A stretch of 64,000 nucleotides of DNA from CAWELS01 sp964468205 (GTDB lineage Bacteria; Acidobacteriota; Terriglobia; Bryobacterales; Bryobacteraceae). Below are positions 8,874 through 16,990 of this stretch, piece after piece. Made by a program: the position numbers and the translations under genes. Under the pieces are notes generated by a model, which made no database searches, had not been told where the DNA came from, and saw only the letters and a list, made by a program, of their open reading frames with translations. The stretch lies in assembly GCA_964468205.1 (NCBI GenBank), contig CAYXVG010000021.1, positions 43,801 through 107,800 on the forward strand. The letters are read 5' to 3'. Every line of letters begins with the position of its first letter. Position 1 is the stretch's first letter.

Positions 8874-10403
8874 TTATTCTACCCGGAACCGGCCTTCGGT
8901 GGTGATGGTGCGGTTGGCATAGTTATCAGTGAATGTGTAGAGGGCGGTGTAGACGCCCTTTTCGAACCCGGAAGGGACGCTCATGTGGCCGCTGATGGGG
9001 ACGTGAAAGGTAGGCGGATGATAGACCCAGGAACCGCGGATATGTTCATAGTCAGGCTTTTCGAACACGACCTCTCCGCCTGGGCCGGTCACCTTCAGGC
9101 CCATTTGCACATCGGCCTGATCACCGCGAAACAGCGCGCCGAAGACTGAGCAGTCCATATAGACAGTGCCTCCGCCCCGGAGCACCGGGATCTCAACCGC
9201 GGGTCCGCCTTTGGAAAGTGACAACTGAAAGCCCCGCACCTCAAGACGGGTGGCCGGCGCGATTTGGGCCGCGTCAACCCGAAATGGTGCGGTGAGCTTG
9301 AGTTCATCGCCGTTGAGTTCATCCCGAACGTCGAGGACCAAGGTGCACGTTCCAGCCGGCACGGCTCCCGGTATCCCAAGGCTGAAAGTTCCGTGTACGG
9401 GCGCGCCTTCCCGCAGCCTGGTGCGGAATACGTTTGTCCAGGCCTTGTTCAGCGGGAGGCCGGCCGGATCGAGAACCACGAGATGGTAAGAGAGCTTCGG
9501 ATGGCCGCCTGCGTCGGTCGAATAGCCCACGACGTCGTACTTGACATGCACCGTATCGCCGGCGTGGTAAGGGCCGGGTGGCCGGGACGCGCCGTCTTTG
9601 CTCAGGAGGTAGTCGAAATTGACCGCCTTCAGCGCGCCCGATGAGGCAAGGTTTACACCAGGAGATATGTCGGGCGCGGGATACCCGGTGTTTTCCACCG
9701 GTGCCGCCGCCGGCTCCACCGCCTGCGCGGCTGGTGTTCCGGCTGGCACGTCGTGCAGCAGCCAGGCTCCGGTGAAGGCGCCGCCGCACAACAACAGCCA
9801 AAGCACGACCAGCCCCGTTCGGAGAAACCCGGCCACTCTCTTCTCGAACACCACGGTTCCGGCCAGATGGTCACCGACACGCTGCCGCGACTTGGACAGC
9901 ATTGCGACGATAAACCCGACGAGATAGAAGGCAAAGGCGTCAATCAGCCTCGCGAGGTTGCGAATCAGAGAGGATCGGAGGTCACAGTCCCCGCCGTCTT
10001 TCTTCCTCACCTGAATGCCAATCATTCCTTTGCCGAGAGTGGCTCCGAAGAGGCCTTCGCCGAGCCATAGGTAGCAGAAGGTGATCAAAGCCGTTGCCAA
10101 TATCGTGATCAGCGCCGGTGTCCCTTCGAGAGAGAATCCAGAGCCGGTAAGGCCTCCGAGTCTCCCAGCAAGGGCCATGCCGGCCACCGCGAAGACGGCC
10201 ACGGTGACGACGGTGTCCAGCACAACCGACAAGAAGCGGTCTCCCATGCGGGCGATGCGTTCGCCCTGGGCCGGGGCAGGTTCCGGCGCCGATCCTACCG
10301 CGGCGGCGGAAGTGATGCCGGACTGCTCTGAGAGCTTTCGCCCGCAGGCAGGACAGACATTGACATTTTCGGGGACTTGCGCACCACAGAATCTGCAGAA
10401 CAT
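8874..10403 (-). CDS. Zinc-ribbon / RDD-domain membrane protein with C-terminal beta-sandwich domains
   Basis: A 509-residue protein. Residues 3-20 form a zinc ribbon (CRFCG and CPACG). Residues of about 45-200 form an RDD membrane domain with several hydrophobic helices and a conserved GMIGIQVRKKDG loop, followed by another membrane helix (GLVVLWLLLCGGAFTGAWLL). The last 260 residues look like two extracytoplasmic beta-sandwich (Ig-like) repeats: HAGDTVHVKYDVVGY and, later, VEIPVLRGGGTVYMDCSVFG. The ATG at 10403 is preceded by GGAGG at ideal distance; the GTG at 10412 lies within that site. Function unknown. The layout suggests a cytoplasmic metal-binding head joined to a periplasmic sensor or scaffold. 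No operon partner on this strand. Confidence 0.7.
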   Translation of the reverse strand: MFCRFCGAQVPENVNVCPACGRKLSEQSGITSAAAVGSAPEPAPAQGERIARMGDRFLSVVLDTVVTVAVFAVAGMALAGRLGGLTGSGFSLEGTPALITILATALITFCYLWLGEGLFGATLGKGMIGIQVRKKDGGDCDLRSSLIRNLARLIDAFAFYLVGFIVAMLSKSRQRVGDHLAGTVVFEKRVAGFLRTGLVVLWLLLCGGAFTGAWLLHDVPAGTPAAQAVEPAAAPVENTGYPAPDISPGVNLASSGALKAVNFDYLLSKDGASRPPGPYHAGDTVHVKYDVVGYSTDAGGHPKLSYHLVVLDPAGLPLNKAWTNVFRTRLREGAPVHGTFSLGIPGAVPAGTCTLVLDVRDELNGDELKLTAPFRVDAAQIAPATRLEVRGFQLSLSKGGPAVEIPVLRGGGTVYMDCSVFGALFRGDQADVQMGLKVTGPGGEVVFEKPDYEHIRGSWVYHPPTFHVPISGHMSVPSGFEKGVYTALYTFTDNYANRTITTEGRFRVE

Positions 10404-10412
10404 GGTCGACAC

Positions 10413-10817
10413 CTCCTCTGCTTCAGGTGCATAAGTTAGCGGTTCTCAGACAGCGGACATCGCCCGATTGCGCGGGTTCAACCCGCAATAGCTCGCGCCG
10501 TACCGTGAAACAAGAAGATGCGCGTGCTTGAAGATATCCTCCAATACTTTCTTAGTACAGGATCTGATTATAGAATGCAAGGGTTTTCAACTGAGATGCC
10601 CTGGGCGTCAAGATGCGGGGATATGGCCAGGCGGCCGGTGAGCGGAATACTTACACCGAATGGCCCGGCGCACGACGCGTCTCCCCATCACGGTGATTTC
10701 CATTCCGCCCCCCCCAAAAAAACGAGGCCGGCGCTGTCGCCAGGACCGGCCCCAACAGAGAGGAGGCAGGAGTCAACTACAGGGATGCTTCTACGGAATG
10801 AAGCCCGAAATACCTTG
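10413..10817. other. 405-bp intergenic region with one terminator
   Basis: Between the starts and stops of two minus-strand genes. Besides the terminator at 10714-10753 and the strong ribosome binding site of the RDD gene, no gene or RNA could be recognised. The stretch 10540-10600 is AT-richer and probably holds the RDD gene promoter, but no clear hexamer pair was found. Confidence 0.5.
10714..10753 (-). terminator. Rho-independent terminator after the ceramidase-family gene
   Basis: Read on the minus strand, a GGCCGG/CCGGCC stem (10746-10751 with 10726-10731) is followed closely by a run of T residues (A-run at 10716-10722 on the plus strand). It lies about 65 bases downstream of the stop of the ceramidase-family gene and would end that operon. 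Confidence 0.75.
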
Positions 10818-12164
10818 CTAGTGCTTCGGCTCCACGCCGATGCGCCTCATCACCTGCCGGATAGTGGCGAAGATCGTCTCTTCGACACTCTCTTCGAACG
10901 GGCCGGGCATACCGTAGTAGACCATGCTCCGGTCCGCCTCATAGCCGCCTTCGCGCAGAATGCGCACCGAGGGGATATAACACATCACGTCATTCGAATA
11001 GCCGGCCACGATCAGATCTTCTCCGGCGTACTCGCGCTTCGCCCGCAGCGAGTAGTCCACCACTACTTCGCCGCCGAGGGCAAGCAGCGCGGGGCCGCGT
11101 CCGAGCCGTATCGCGTGCACAGGGTAGGGCACGGAGCGGATCGGACTCCGGCGAGCGTAAGCGGCCAACATCTCCTTCGCCCGGCGGACATAAGCCGGGT
11201 TCTCGTGTGACAGCTCCCGCTCAAACTGTTCGCGCGTATGATACTGGAACGGCAGATCCACGAGCTGGAAGGCGGCGCGCAGCGGCGGCCGCACCGGCTT
11301 CATCCTCTCTCGCATTACGCGTTCCACCTCGGCGGCGAGCGACTTCCCGTGCGCCTCGGCGTTGCTGACTCGCGTCCGGGGATTCGGATTCTGGTCTCCG
11401 CCGCAAAGCGCCAGAAACAGAGCGGCCCCACCGGACTTTTCCAACTCTGCGGCGGCGATACCAGAGTAATCGCCGCTGATGCGGTAGTGCTCCCCGGTGA
11501 GCGTCGTGTTGTGACAGGCGTAACCGAAAACAACGGCCCGCGGAGCGCCCTCGGGTGAGGTGACCCGCAGCACCGGGACCGAATGATCCACCGGTCCCTC
11601 CGGAGTGACGCCGAAGCCGGTCCAGGTCCCCTCGGACCCCAGCACGCGGCGATTCGCGGCGAATCCGGCCGAGCCCTGGCCATAGGCGATCCGCGCGGGA
11701 GCGAGATCGGCGAGCGCCGCCCCGATCACGGTGACCATCGAATCGGCCACGCGGCGGCCATACCGCCGCAGCTTCTTTTCTTCTCCCGCCGGAAGGCTAT
11801 ACATCGTGCTGAGATTCGGCCATACCACCGGCCCGGTGTGCGTGTGGCTCGCGTTCAAGAGTATTTGCGGCCGTTCGAGCTCGTATTCGCTCGCGGCACG
11901 GGCGCAAACCTCGTCGGCGAGCGATCGCGGAATGCCGATGAGGTCGGCCGTCACCAGCACTACGCGGTAGCCTTTCGCATCCTCGATCGCCAGAGCGCGG
12001 AGGTAGAGATCCTGCAGCACGCCTTCGGAAGGCTTCTCTCGGCTCGCGTAGCCGGAGAGCCAGATGGGGCCTGCCGGTGTGATCTTGATCCTTGCGACTC
12101 CGGCCCGGAAGTCCGCTCCTTGCAGAGAGGCGCAGAGCAGCGCCAGCAGCAGCAGGCGAGTCAC
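10818..12164 (-). CDS. Neutral/alkaline ceramidase-family exported protein
   Basis: A 448-residue protein with a Sec signal peptide (VTRLLLLALLCASLQGADF). It matches the N-terminal catalytic domain of neutral/alkaline non-lysosomal ceramidases: an early FRAGVARIKITPAGPIWLSGY strand pattern, then LLNASHTHTGP with the zinc-binding histidines, and YACHNTTLTG further on. It lacks the extra C-terminal domain of full ceramidases, so the true substrate may be another amide or ester. The start is the GTG at 12164, which overlaps the stop of pyrE (GTGA) and has AGGAGG just upstream; the longer frame from 12209 would lie inside pyrE. Last gene of a minus-strand run, followed by a terminator. Confidence 0.75.
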   Translation of the reverse strand: MTRLLLLALLCASLQGADFRAGVARIKITPAGPIWLSGYASREKPSEGVLQDLYLRALAIEDAKGYRVVLVTADLIGIPRSLADEVCARAASEYELERPQILLNASHTHTGPVVWPNLSTMYSLPAGEEKKLRRYGRRVADSMVTVIGAALADLAPARIAYGQGSAGFAANRRVLGSEGTWTGFGVTPEGPVDHSVPVLRVTSPEGAPRAVVFGYACHNTTLTGEHYRISGDYSGIAAAELEKSGGAALFLALCGGDQNPNPRTRVSNAEAHGKSLAAEVERVMRERMKPVRPPLRAAFQLVDLPFQYHTREQFERELSHENPAYVRRAKEMLAAYARRSPIRSVPYPVHAIRLGRGPALLALGGEVVVDYSLRAKREYAGEDLIVAGYSNDVMCYIPSVRILREGGYEADRSMVYYGMPGPFEESVEETIFATIRQVMRRIGVEPKH

Positions 12165-12775
12165 ACCCAGACCTCCTGGAGCGGCACACCCTTCGTGCAA
12201 AGGTCGCACTCGCCGTCGTGGCCGAAGTAGACGTTCTCGAGCTTGGCGAGGTAATAGAAGGGCAGGGAATCGAAGTCGGCGGTTTCAGGTGTCGGCTGGT
12301 AGACCACCACGGCGAGTCCGACGATCTCGGCGCCGTTCGATTCCACCAGCGCCTTGAGCTCCGTCAACTTGCCGCCGGAGCGAAGAATGTCATCCACGAG
12401 CAGAACCTTTTCGCCCGCGCTCTGCTCCAGAAACTGGCGAAAGCGGAGCGGCGCCGTTTCGCACTCCTTTTCGGCCCAGTAGACCTGCTTGGCCCGCAAC
12501 GCCTCGCAGAGGGTGTAAGCCACTGGAAGCCCACCCGTGGCCGGGCAAACGATGGAGAGATCGGGAATGATGGCGCGGATCTCCGGATTCGCTCTCACCA
12601 GGCGGCTGAGTCCAACGCTCAAAATCTTCTGATGCTGGAAATAGCGCATCGCCAGCGGTATCTGAAGATACTGATCCGAGTGGAGTCCGTTAGGATAACG
12701 GAAATGACCATCGCGGAGGGCGCCTGTCTGGCGAAGTTGGGTGGTTACCTCATCTTGCGTCGGCACCAAATGCAT
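12161..12775 (-). CDS. pyrE: Orotate phosphoribosyltransferase
   Basis: A 204-residue cytoplasmic type I phosphoribosyltransferase, the normal length for PyrE. The PRPP-binding loop is VLLVDDILRSGGK at residues 124-136, and YPNGLHSDQYLQIP (residues 27-40) matches the N-terminal substrate region of PyrE. It makes orotidine 5'-phosphate from orotate in pyrimidine synthesis. A C-terminal CDLC pair (residues 191-194) is seen in some bacterial PyrE proteins and may bind a metal. The gene begins five bases after the stop of the glycosylphosphotransferase gene and its own stop overlaps the start of the ceramidase-family gene, so it is embedded in an operon with envelope-type genes rather than with other pyrimidine genes. 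A salvage-type PRT cannot be excluded. Confidence 0.82.
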   Translation of the reverse strand: MHLVPTQDEVTTQLRQTGALRDGHFRYPNGLHSDQYLQIPLAMRYFQHQKILSVGLSRLVRANPEIRAIIPDLSIVCPATGGLPVAYTLCEALRAKQVYWAEKECETAPLRFRQFLEQSAGEKVLLVDDILRSGGKLTELKALVESNGAEIVGLAVVVYQPTPETADFDSLPFYYLAKLENVYFGHDGECDLCTKGVPLQEVWV

Positions 12776-12780
12776 AACTC

Positions 12781-14196
12781 TTAGTGTGCTCCTTTACCGC
12801 TTAAGACGTGCGGTATTGTTTGCAGAAGGATGGTGGCGTCGAGCCGGAGCGACCAGGTGTCGATGTATTCCAAATCCTTCCGCATCCAACTCTCGAAATC
12901 GAGCGCGTCTCGGCCCTCGATCGCCCACAGGCAGGTTAACCCGGGGCGCATGCGCAGCCGGCGGCGCTGCCACCGTTCGTACTTCTCGACCTCGTCGGGT
13001 ACCGGCGGACGCGGGCCGACTAATGACATATCACCTTTCAAAACGTTCCACAACTGCGGCCATTCGTCGAAGGAGAACCTGCGCAGGAGGCGGCCGATCG
13101 GTGTAACCCGCGGATCGTTGGCGATCTTGAACGCGGTGGACTTTTCATTGAGATGCGCCAGCTCCGCCTTGCGCTCCTCCGCATCCTGCACCATGGAACG
13201 GAACTTGTAAAGCGTAAACCTGCGCCCATTCAACCCGCACCGCTCCTGGCGAAAGATCGCCGGCCCGGGCGAGGTGAGCCGTATCAGAACCACGGCCAGC
13301 AGGAGGAAGGGCGCCAGTATCACCAACGCCGCCAGGGACACGACGATGTCGAGGAACCGCTTCAGCATCAACAGGATCTCGTCATGAGGCGTCGAGGAGA
13401 ACGTGAGCAGCGGAACGCCTCCCAAGCGGTCCATGTAGACGTCACTGTTCACGTGGGGGAAAAAGTCCACCGCCACGCGGGTTTTCACGCCCTCTTCGTC
13501 GCACAGCAGCAGCACCTCCTCCAGCTCGGACAAGCGCTTGCTATCCACGGCGAAGATGATCTCATCGATCACTTGGCCTTCGAGCAGCTCTGGAAGCTGG
13601 TTCAGCGAATAGACCGGGTAGCGGTTCCGCAACGTGATCTCCCGCTCGCCGCCGCCGTTGCCGGGGTAGATGAAACCCATCAGGCGGATGCCATGGTTGG
13701 CGGCCCTTTCCACGTTGCGGCCCACGCGCCTGGCCCGGGGGCCGCTGCCGGCGATGAAGACATAGTAGGGAGCGCCGAATCCCCGGCGGAACCAGCCGAG
13801 CGCCAGCGGTGCGTTCACCCGGAACAGTACCAGTAGGACGCCGTTGTAAACAAGGAAGATCCCCAGGAACGGCCGGCTCAGGTCGAGGCGCAGCGTGTAT
13901 TCGACGAGAACGAGTCCAACTCCGCAAAACACACACTGCTGCAACGTTTCGCGGAGGATCACGGGAAGCCGCTCGGCGTCCATCCGGTCATAGATGTTCA
14001 GCCAGGAACCGGTGAGCGGCCAGATCAATGCGGCGGTACCCATCAGCAGGACTTTCACCGGGGTCACGAGGAAGAACACACGCTCTAAAGGGAGCGCCAT
14101 GCGGGTCCTGTAGGCGAGTTCGAATGCAAGCAGGGTCAGCGCGACATCGGCTATTCCGAACAGTAACTTGTCTTTGCGTCGATGCCGGACAAACAC
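12781..14196 (-). CDS. Polyprenyl glycosylphosphotransferase (exopolysaccharide initiation)
   Basis: A 471-residue membrane protein of the WbaP/WcaJ type. Four hydrophobic helices occupy about the first 150 residues, a soluble CoA-binding-like region follows (VFIAGSGPRARRVGRNVERA), then a further membrane helix and the catalytic sugar-transferase domain with LTSPGPAIFRQERCG, FTLYKFRSM and MSLVGPRPPVPDE. It transfers a sugar-1-phosphate from a nucleotide sugar to undecaprenyl phosphate, the first step in assembling an exopolysaccharide or O-antigen repeat. The start is a GTG at 14196. First gene of the segment that continues into pyrE and the ceramidase-family gene. No other polysaccharide assembly genes are adjacent. 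Confidence 0.9.
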   Translation of the reverse strand: MFVRHRRKDKLLFGIADVALTLLAFELAYRTRMALPLERVFFLVTPVKVLLMGTAALIWPLTGSWLNIYDRMDAERLPVILRETLQQCVFCGVGLVLVEYTLRLDLSRPFLGIFLVYNGVLLVLFRVNAPLALGWFRRGFGAPYYVFIAGSGPRARRVGRNVERAANHGIRLMGFIYPGNGGGEREITLRNRYPVYSLNQLPELLEGQVIDEIIFAVDSKRLSELEEVLLLCDEEGVKTRVAVDFFPHVNSDVYMDRLGGVPLLTFSSTPHDEILLMLKRFLDIVVSLAALVILAPFLLLAVVLIRLTSPGPAIFRQERCGLNGRRFTLYKFRSMVQDAEERKAELAHLNEKSTAFKIANDPRVTPIGRLLRRFSFDEWPQLWNVLKGDMSLVGPRPPVPDEVEKYERWQRRRLRMRPGLTCLWAIEGRDALDFESWMRKDLEYIDTWSLRLDATILLQTIPHVLSGKGAH

Positions 14197-14263
14197 TGTG
14201 ATTCCGCCCCCAGAATATCACGCCCGGCCCCGGATGCCCGGCCAGAATTACCGCAGCCCGCAC

Positions 14264-14995
14264 TCAGGGCCGCTCGTCAATCAATTCCGGCAGGATTTCC
14301 CCGGCCCTGCCAAGCAGGGACGCATCCACGCTTGCGGAGAAGGATGTCGCTTCGAGATTGACTTCGATCACGCGCGCGCCGTTGTGCTTCGCCGTGGGAA
14401 CGAGTCCGGCCGCCGGGTAGACGACCGCCGAGGTCCCAGCAACAAGCATCACGTCGCAACCGGCCGCGGCTTCCACGGCCCCTTCCCAGACGCCTCCCGG
14501 CAGTAATTCACCGAACCACACCACGGCCGGACGCAGTATTCCTCCACACGCGCAGCGGGGCGGAATGTCGGGAAATTTAAGTCGCTCATCGCGATCCTCG
14601 CGGCGGCACGAGGTGCAGCGCAAATCCCAAAGGTCGCCGTGTACTTTGAGAATATTGCGGCTGCCGGCGCGGTCATGCAGGCCGTCGACGTTCTGGGTAA
14701 TGAGCGTGAACCACGGCTTGCGCTCCTCGAGATCGGCCAGAGCCCGGTGGCCGGCGTTGGGCGTAGTGTCCGCGATCAACTTGCGGCGCCACAGGTACCA
14801 CTCCCAGACCAGCTCAGGATCCCGGGCGAACGCTTCCGGCGTGGCCAGATCTTCGGGACGGTACTGCTTCCAGAAACCGCCGGGACCGCGAAACGTGGGC
14901 ACGCCGCTCTCCGCGGATATGCCCGCTCCGGTGAGGACGGCGACTCGTTCAGCATCACGGAGCCACTGCCGGGCCTGATCCGTCTTCGTGTCCAT
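14264..14995 (-). CDS. cobB: Sirtuin NAD-dependent protein deacylase (SIRT5/CobB type)
   Basis: A 243-residue sirtuin. The NAD-binding motif GAGISAESGVPTFRG (residues 23-37), TQNVDGLHDRAGS and catalytic His119 (KVHGD) are all present, as is the zinc site with CTSC (127-130) and a later CAC pair. Residues Tyr67 and Arg70 in WYLWRRKL, followed by PNAGHRALADLE, match the Tyr-x-x-Arg pair that lets SIRT5-type enzymes bind succinyl and malonyl groups. The enzyme should therefore remove negatively charged acyl groups from lysines as well as acetyl groups. It starts 12 bases after the stop of the DapA-like gene and is probably co-transcribed with it. Confidence 0.92.
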   Translation of the reverse strand: MDTKTDQARQWLRDAERVAVLTGAGISAESGVPTFRGPGGFWKQYRPEDLATPEAFARDPELVWEWYLWRRKLIADTTPNAGHRALADLEERKPWFTLITQNVDGLHDRAGSRNILKVHGDLWDLRCTSCRREDRDERLKFPDIPPRCACGGILRPAVVWFGELLPGGVWEGAVEAAAGCDVMLVAGTSAVVYPAAGLVPTAKHNGARVIEVNLEATSFSASVDASLLGRAGEILPELIDERP

Positions 14996-15007
14996 CAGTC
15001 CCCCGTT

Positions 15008-15991
15008 TCAGTACCTTAGATACGGTTTGCAGGCCGCCCAATTGTACTCGATCTCGGCGATTGCGGCGGAGGAGTAAGTGTAGTCCCGCAGGCGGCTGAC
15101 GGTGGTTTTGAAGACGCCGCGTTTTTTCATGATGTACTGCCGGGTCCCCGGAACCTGGCGGTCGCAGTTCAGCATGAGGCCGAGCGTCGCGAAGATCTCG
15201 CGCGCCTTGTTCGGATAACCGGATTGGAATGCGTCCCAAATCTGCGGATACAGGTCGGCGTACGGGGAGCCGGGCATGGTTCCGTCCATGCCGAGGCGCA
15301 TCTCGTAGGTCATCCCGCGGCCACCGCCGCCGGAAAAGATCGCCTTGATGGCGGGACGGTGTTTGTCGAGCTCGATCATCCGGCCGATGATCGGCTGATA
15401 CTCCTCCTTGATGTAGCCGAGGTTCTCGTGCTTCCGCGCCATCTCCACCAGGAAGTCGATGGTGGGTTCGATCCCTTCCGCCCCGCCGGTGGTTTGCATG
15501 AAGAGGGGCAATTTGGTGGCCCGCGCGAGCGTGCCATAGTACTCCTCGTATCCAGCGAGCGCCTTGGCCTCCCTGGGAGGAATGGCGATCACGGCGTCCG
15601 GCCCGAGCCGGTTTGCCTCTCTCAGATATTGCATCGCTCCTTTCAGATCCGGCGCCTGCACGCCAAAGACGAGCGCCGGTTTGCGGCCCGAATGCGCCTT
15701 GGCGATAACCTCCATCCCGCGGAAGCGCTCATCCATCGTTAGCTTCGAATACTCGCTGGCGAGCTGCGGCCACACCATTCCGTGGACGCCGCATCTATCC
15801 AGGAAATCCACCTCGCGGGCGAGATCCTCGTAGTCGACCTCCTTGGAATCGTTGTACGGGGTGGCCATGATCGGGAATATCCCGCGCAGCTTCGGGTTTC
15901 GTGCCGCCTTCGAGTGCATGGCCACCGCCCCGCCGCCCAGCAAGCCTAGGAAGCGCCGGCGTGAGACTGTTGAAAAACCGCTTGCGGTCAT
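15008..15991 (-). CDS. Tat-exported DapA/N-acetylneuraminate-lyase superfamily protein
   Basis: A 327-residue class I aldolase-type TIM barrel with a twin-arginine signal (SRRRFLG, residues 10-16, then GLLGGGAVAM). The barrel starts at LRGIFPIMATPYND and contains the Schiff-base lysine, Lys195, in LGYIKEE. The tyrosine that normally acts as proton relay is replaced: the equivalent of the YN pair is Gln166-Thr167 in LPLFMQTT, and the usual TTGE loop reads LASE. This is therefore a divergent subgroup, unlikely to be dihydrodipicolinate synthase. Members of the wider family cleave or dehydrate 2-keto sugar acids. The signal predicts export, odd for a family that is normally cytosolic. Substrate unknown. 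Confidence 0.8.
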   Translation of the reverse strand: MTASGFSTVSRRRFLGLLGGGAVAMHSKAARNPKLRGIFPIMATPYNDSKEVDYEDLAREVDFLDRCGVHGMVWPQLASEYSKLTMDERFRGMEVIAKAHSGRKPALVFGVQAPDLKGAMQYLREANRLGPDAVIAIPPREAKALAGYEEYYGTLARATKLPLFMQTTGGAEGIEPTIDFLVEMARKHENLGYIKEEYQPIIGRMIELDKHRPAIKAIFSGGGGRGMTYEMRLGMDGTMPGSPYADLYPQIWDAFQSGYPNKAREIFATLGLMLNCDRQVPGTRQYIMKKRGVFKTTVSRLRDYTYSSAAIAEIEYNWAACKPYLRY

Positions 15992-16051
15992 GGCGGAATC
16001 TTATCACGCTCATTCGCCCGCTTGGCCGGCCGTCATGCTACAAAGGATTCA

Positions 16052-16858
16052 ATGATCCGACCCGCGTGCGCCATGATCCTCGCCTCGATTTTAGCGATTC
16101 CGCTCGCGGCCGCCACGAAGCTGATCGTGACCGTAACCGATAGGAAAGCCGGGACGGCTATTACAGGCTTGCAGGCCTCCGATTTCACGATCACCGTCGA
16201 CAACAACCCCAAGCAGGTGCAGGAGTGCGAATACGTCACCGGAGTCATTGACATCGTGCTGATGGTGGAGTCTAGCTCGCTGGGACAGCAAGCCGCCAGC
16301 TTGGCGCCCAGCCTGATCGCCGAACTGTCCGAAAAAGAACAGATGTCGATCGTTGCCTACGACGCCTCCGCCGAACAGCTTCAGGACTTCACTTCCAGCA
16401 AAGACCTCCTCCGGGAAGCGATTGGCCAGATTCGGTTCGGCAATAGCCCGCGTCTGCTGGACGCCCTCTACGCTGTAGTAGCGGACGGCTTTGAAGGATC
16501 GACTTTCCGCCGCGTTATCCTCCTCCTCACGAGCGGGGTGGACGGGCCCAACTCCGTAACTGACGAGGAGTTGCTGCGAATCTGCCGGCGGAACGGAGTC
16601 TCGATATTTCCCGTTCACCTGATGGGCTATGGGCGTTCGAAACTCCGGGATCTCGCGCGGCTGACGGGAGGAGCCTTATTCAGTGCGCAGGATCTTTCGA
16701 AACATTCCGATAATCCAGCCGCTGTAATCTTCGAGGCGATGCGCGGCCACTACCGCATCACGATCGGGGGCAATCTGCCGCTCGGGGAGAAGGCTAAGTT
16801 TGAAATACGCGGCCACAAGACGAATAAGCTGAATATCTCGTTTCTCGAACTGAACTAG
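16052..16858 (+). CDS. VWFA-related secreted protein (acidobacterial type)
   Basis: A 268-residue protein with a signal peptide (MIRPACAMILASILAIPLAAA). After an N-terminal strand segment (KLIVTVTDRKAGTAITGLQA) comes a von Willebrand A-type domain. The metal site normally written DxSxS reads MVESSSLG, so the first Asp is a Glu; LLLTSGVDG supplies the later conserved strand. Such proteins are common in Acidobacteriota and their role is unknown; adhesion or surface assembly is only a guess. The ATG at 16052 was chosen over an upstream one because it starts the signal peptide. Divergent from the DapA-like gene with 60 bases between. Confidence 0.75.
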   Translation: MIRPACAMILASILAIPLAAATKLIVTVTDRKAGTAITGLQASDFTITVDNNPKQVQECEYVTGVIDIVLMVESSSLGQQAASLAPSLIAELSEKEQMSIVAYDASAEQLQDFTSSKDLLREAIGQIRFGNSPRLLDALYAVVADGFEGSTFRRVILLLTSGVDGPNSVTDEELLRICRRNGVSIFPVHLMGYGRSKLRDLARLTGGALFSAQDLSKHSDNPAAVIFEAMRGHYRITIGGNLPLGEKAKFEIRGHKTNKLNISFLELN

Positions 16859-16859
16859 C

Positions 16860-16885
16860 GAACTCCCGCCGGCCGGCGGGAGTTC
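16860..16885. terminator. Perfect palindrome between convergent genes
   Basis: A 26-base perfect palindrome beginning GAACTCCCGCCGG directly after the stop of the VWFA gene. It can form a strong hairpin in either strand but lacks a clear T-run, so termination from the plus strand is likely but not certain. Confidence 0.55.
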
Positions 16886-16938
16886 GGGGTTCTATAAGGG
16901 GCCTTCGAGGTTCAGAAAGAGACTCCGTCAGAGAGACA

Positions 16939-16968
16939 AAAAGGCCGGCAGAGTCTCCGCCGGCCTCT
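16939..16968 (-). terminator. Rho-independent terminator of the coiled-coil gene
   Basis: On the minus strand a GCCGGCC-type stem (arms at 16959-16966 and 16942-16949, nine-base loop) runs straight into five T residues. It lies about 25 bases past the stop of the coiled-coil membrane protein gene. Confidence 0.8.
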
Positions 16969-16990
16969 CGTGTGCATCACAGGGGGCTGT

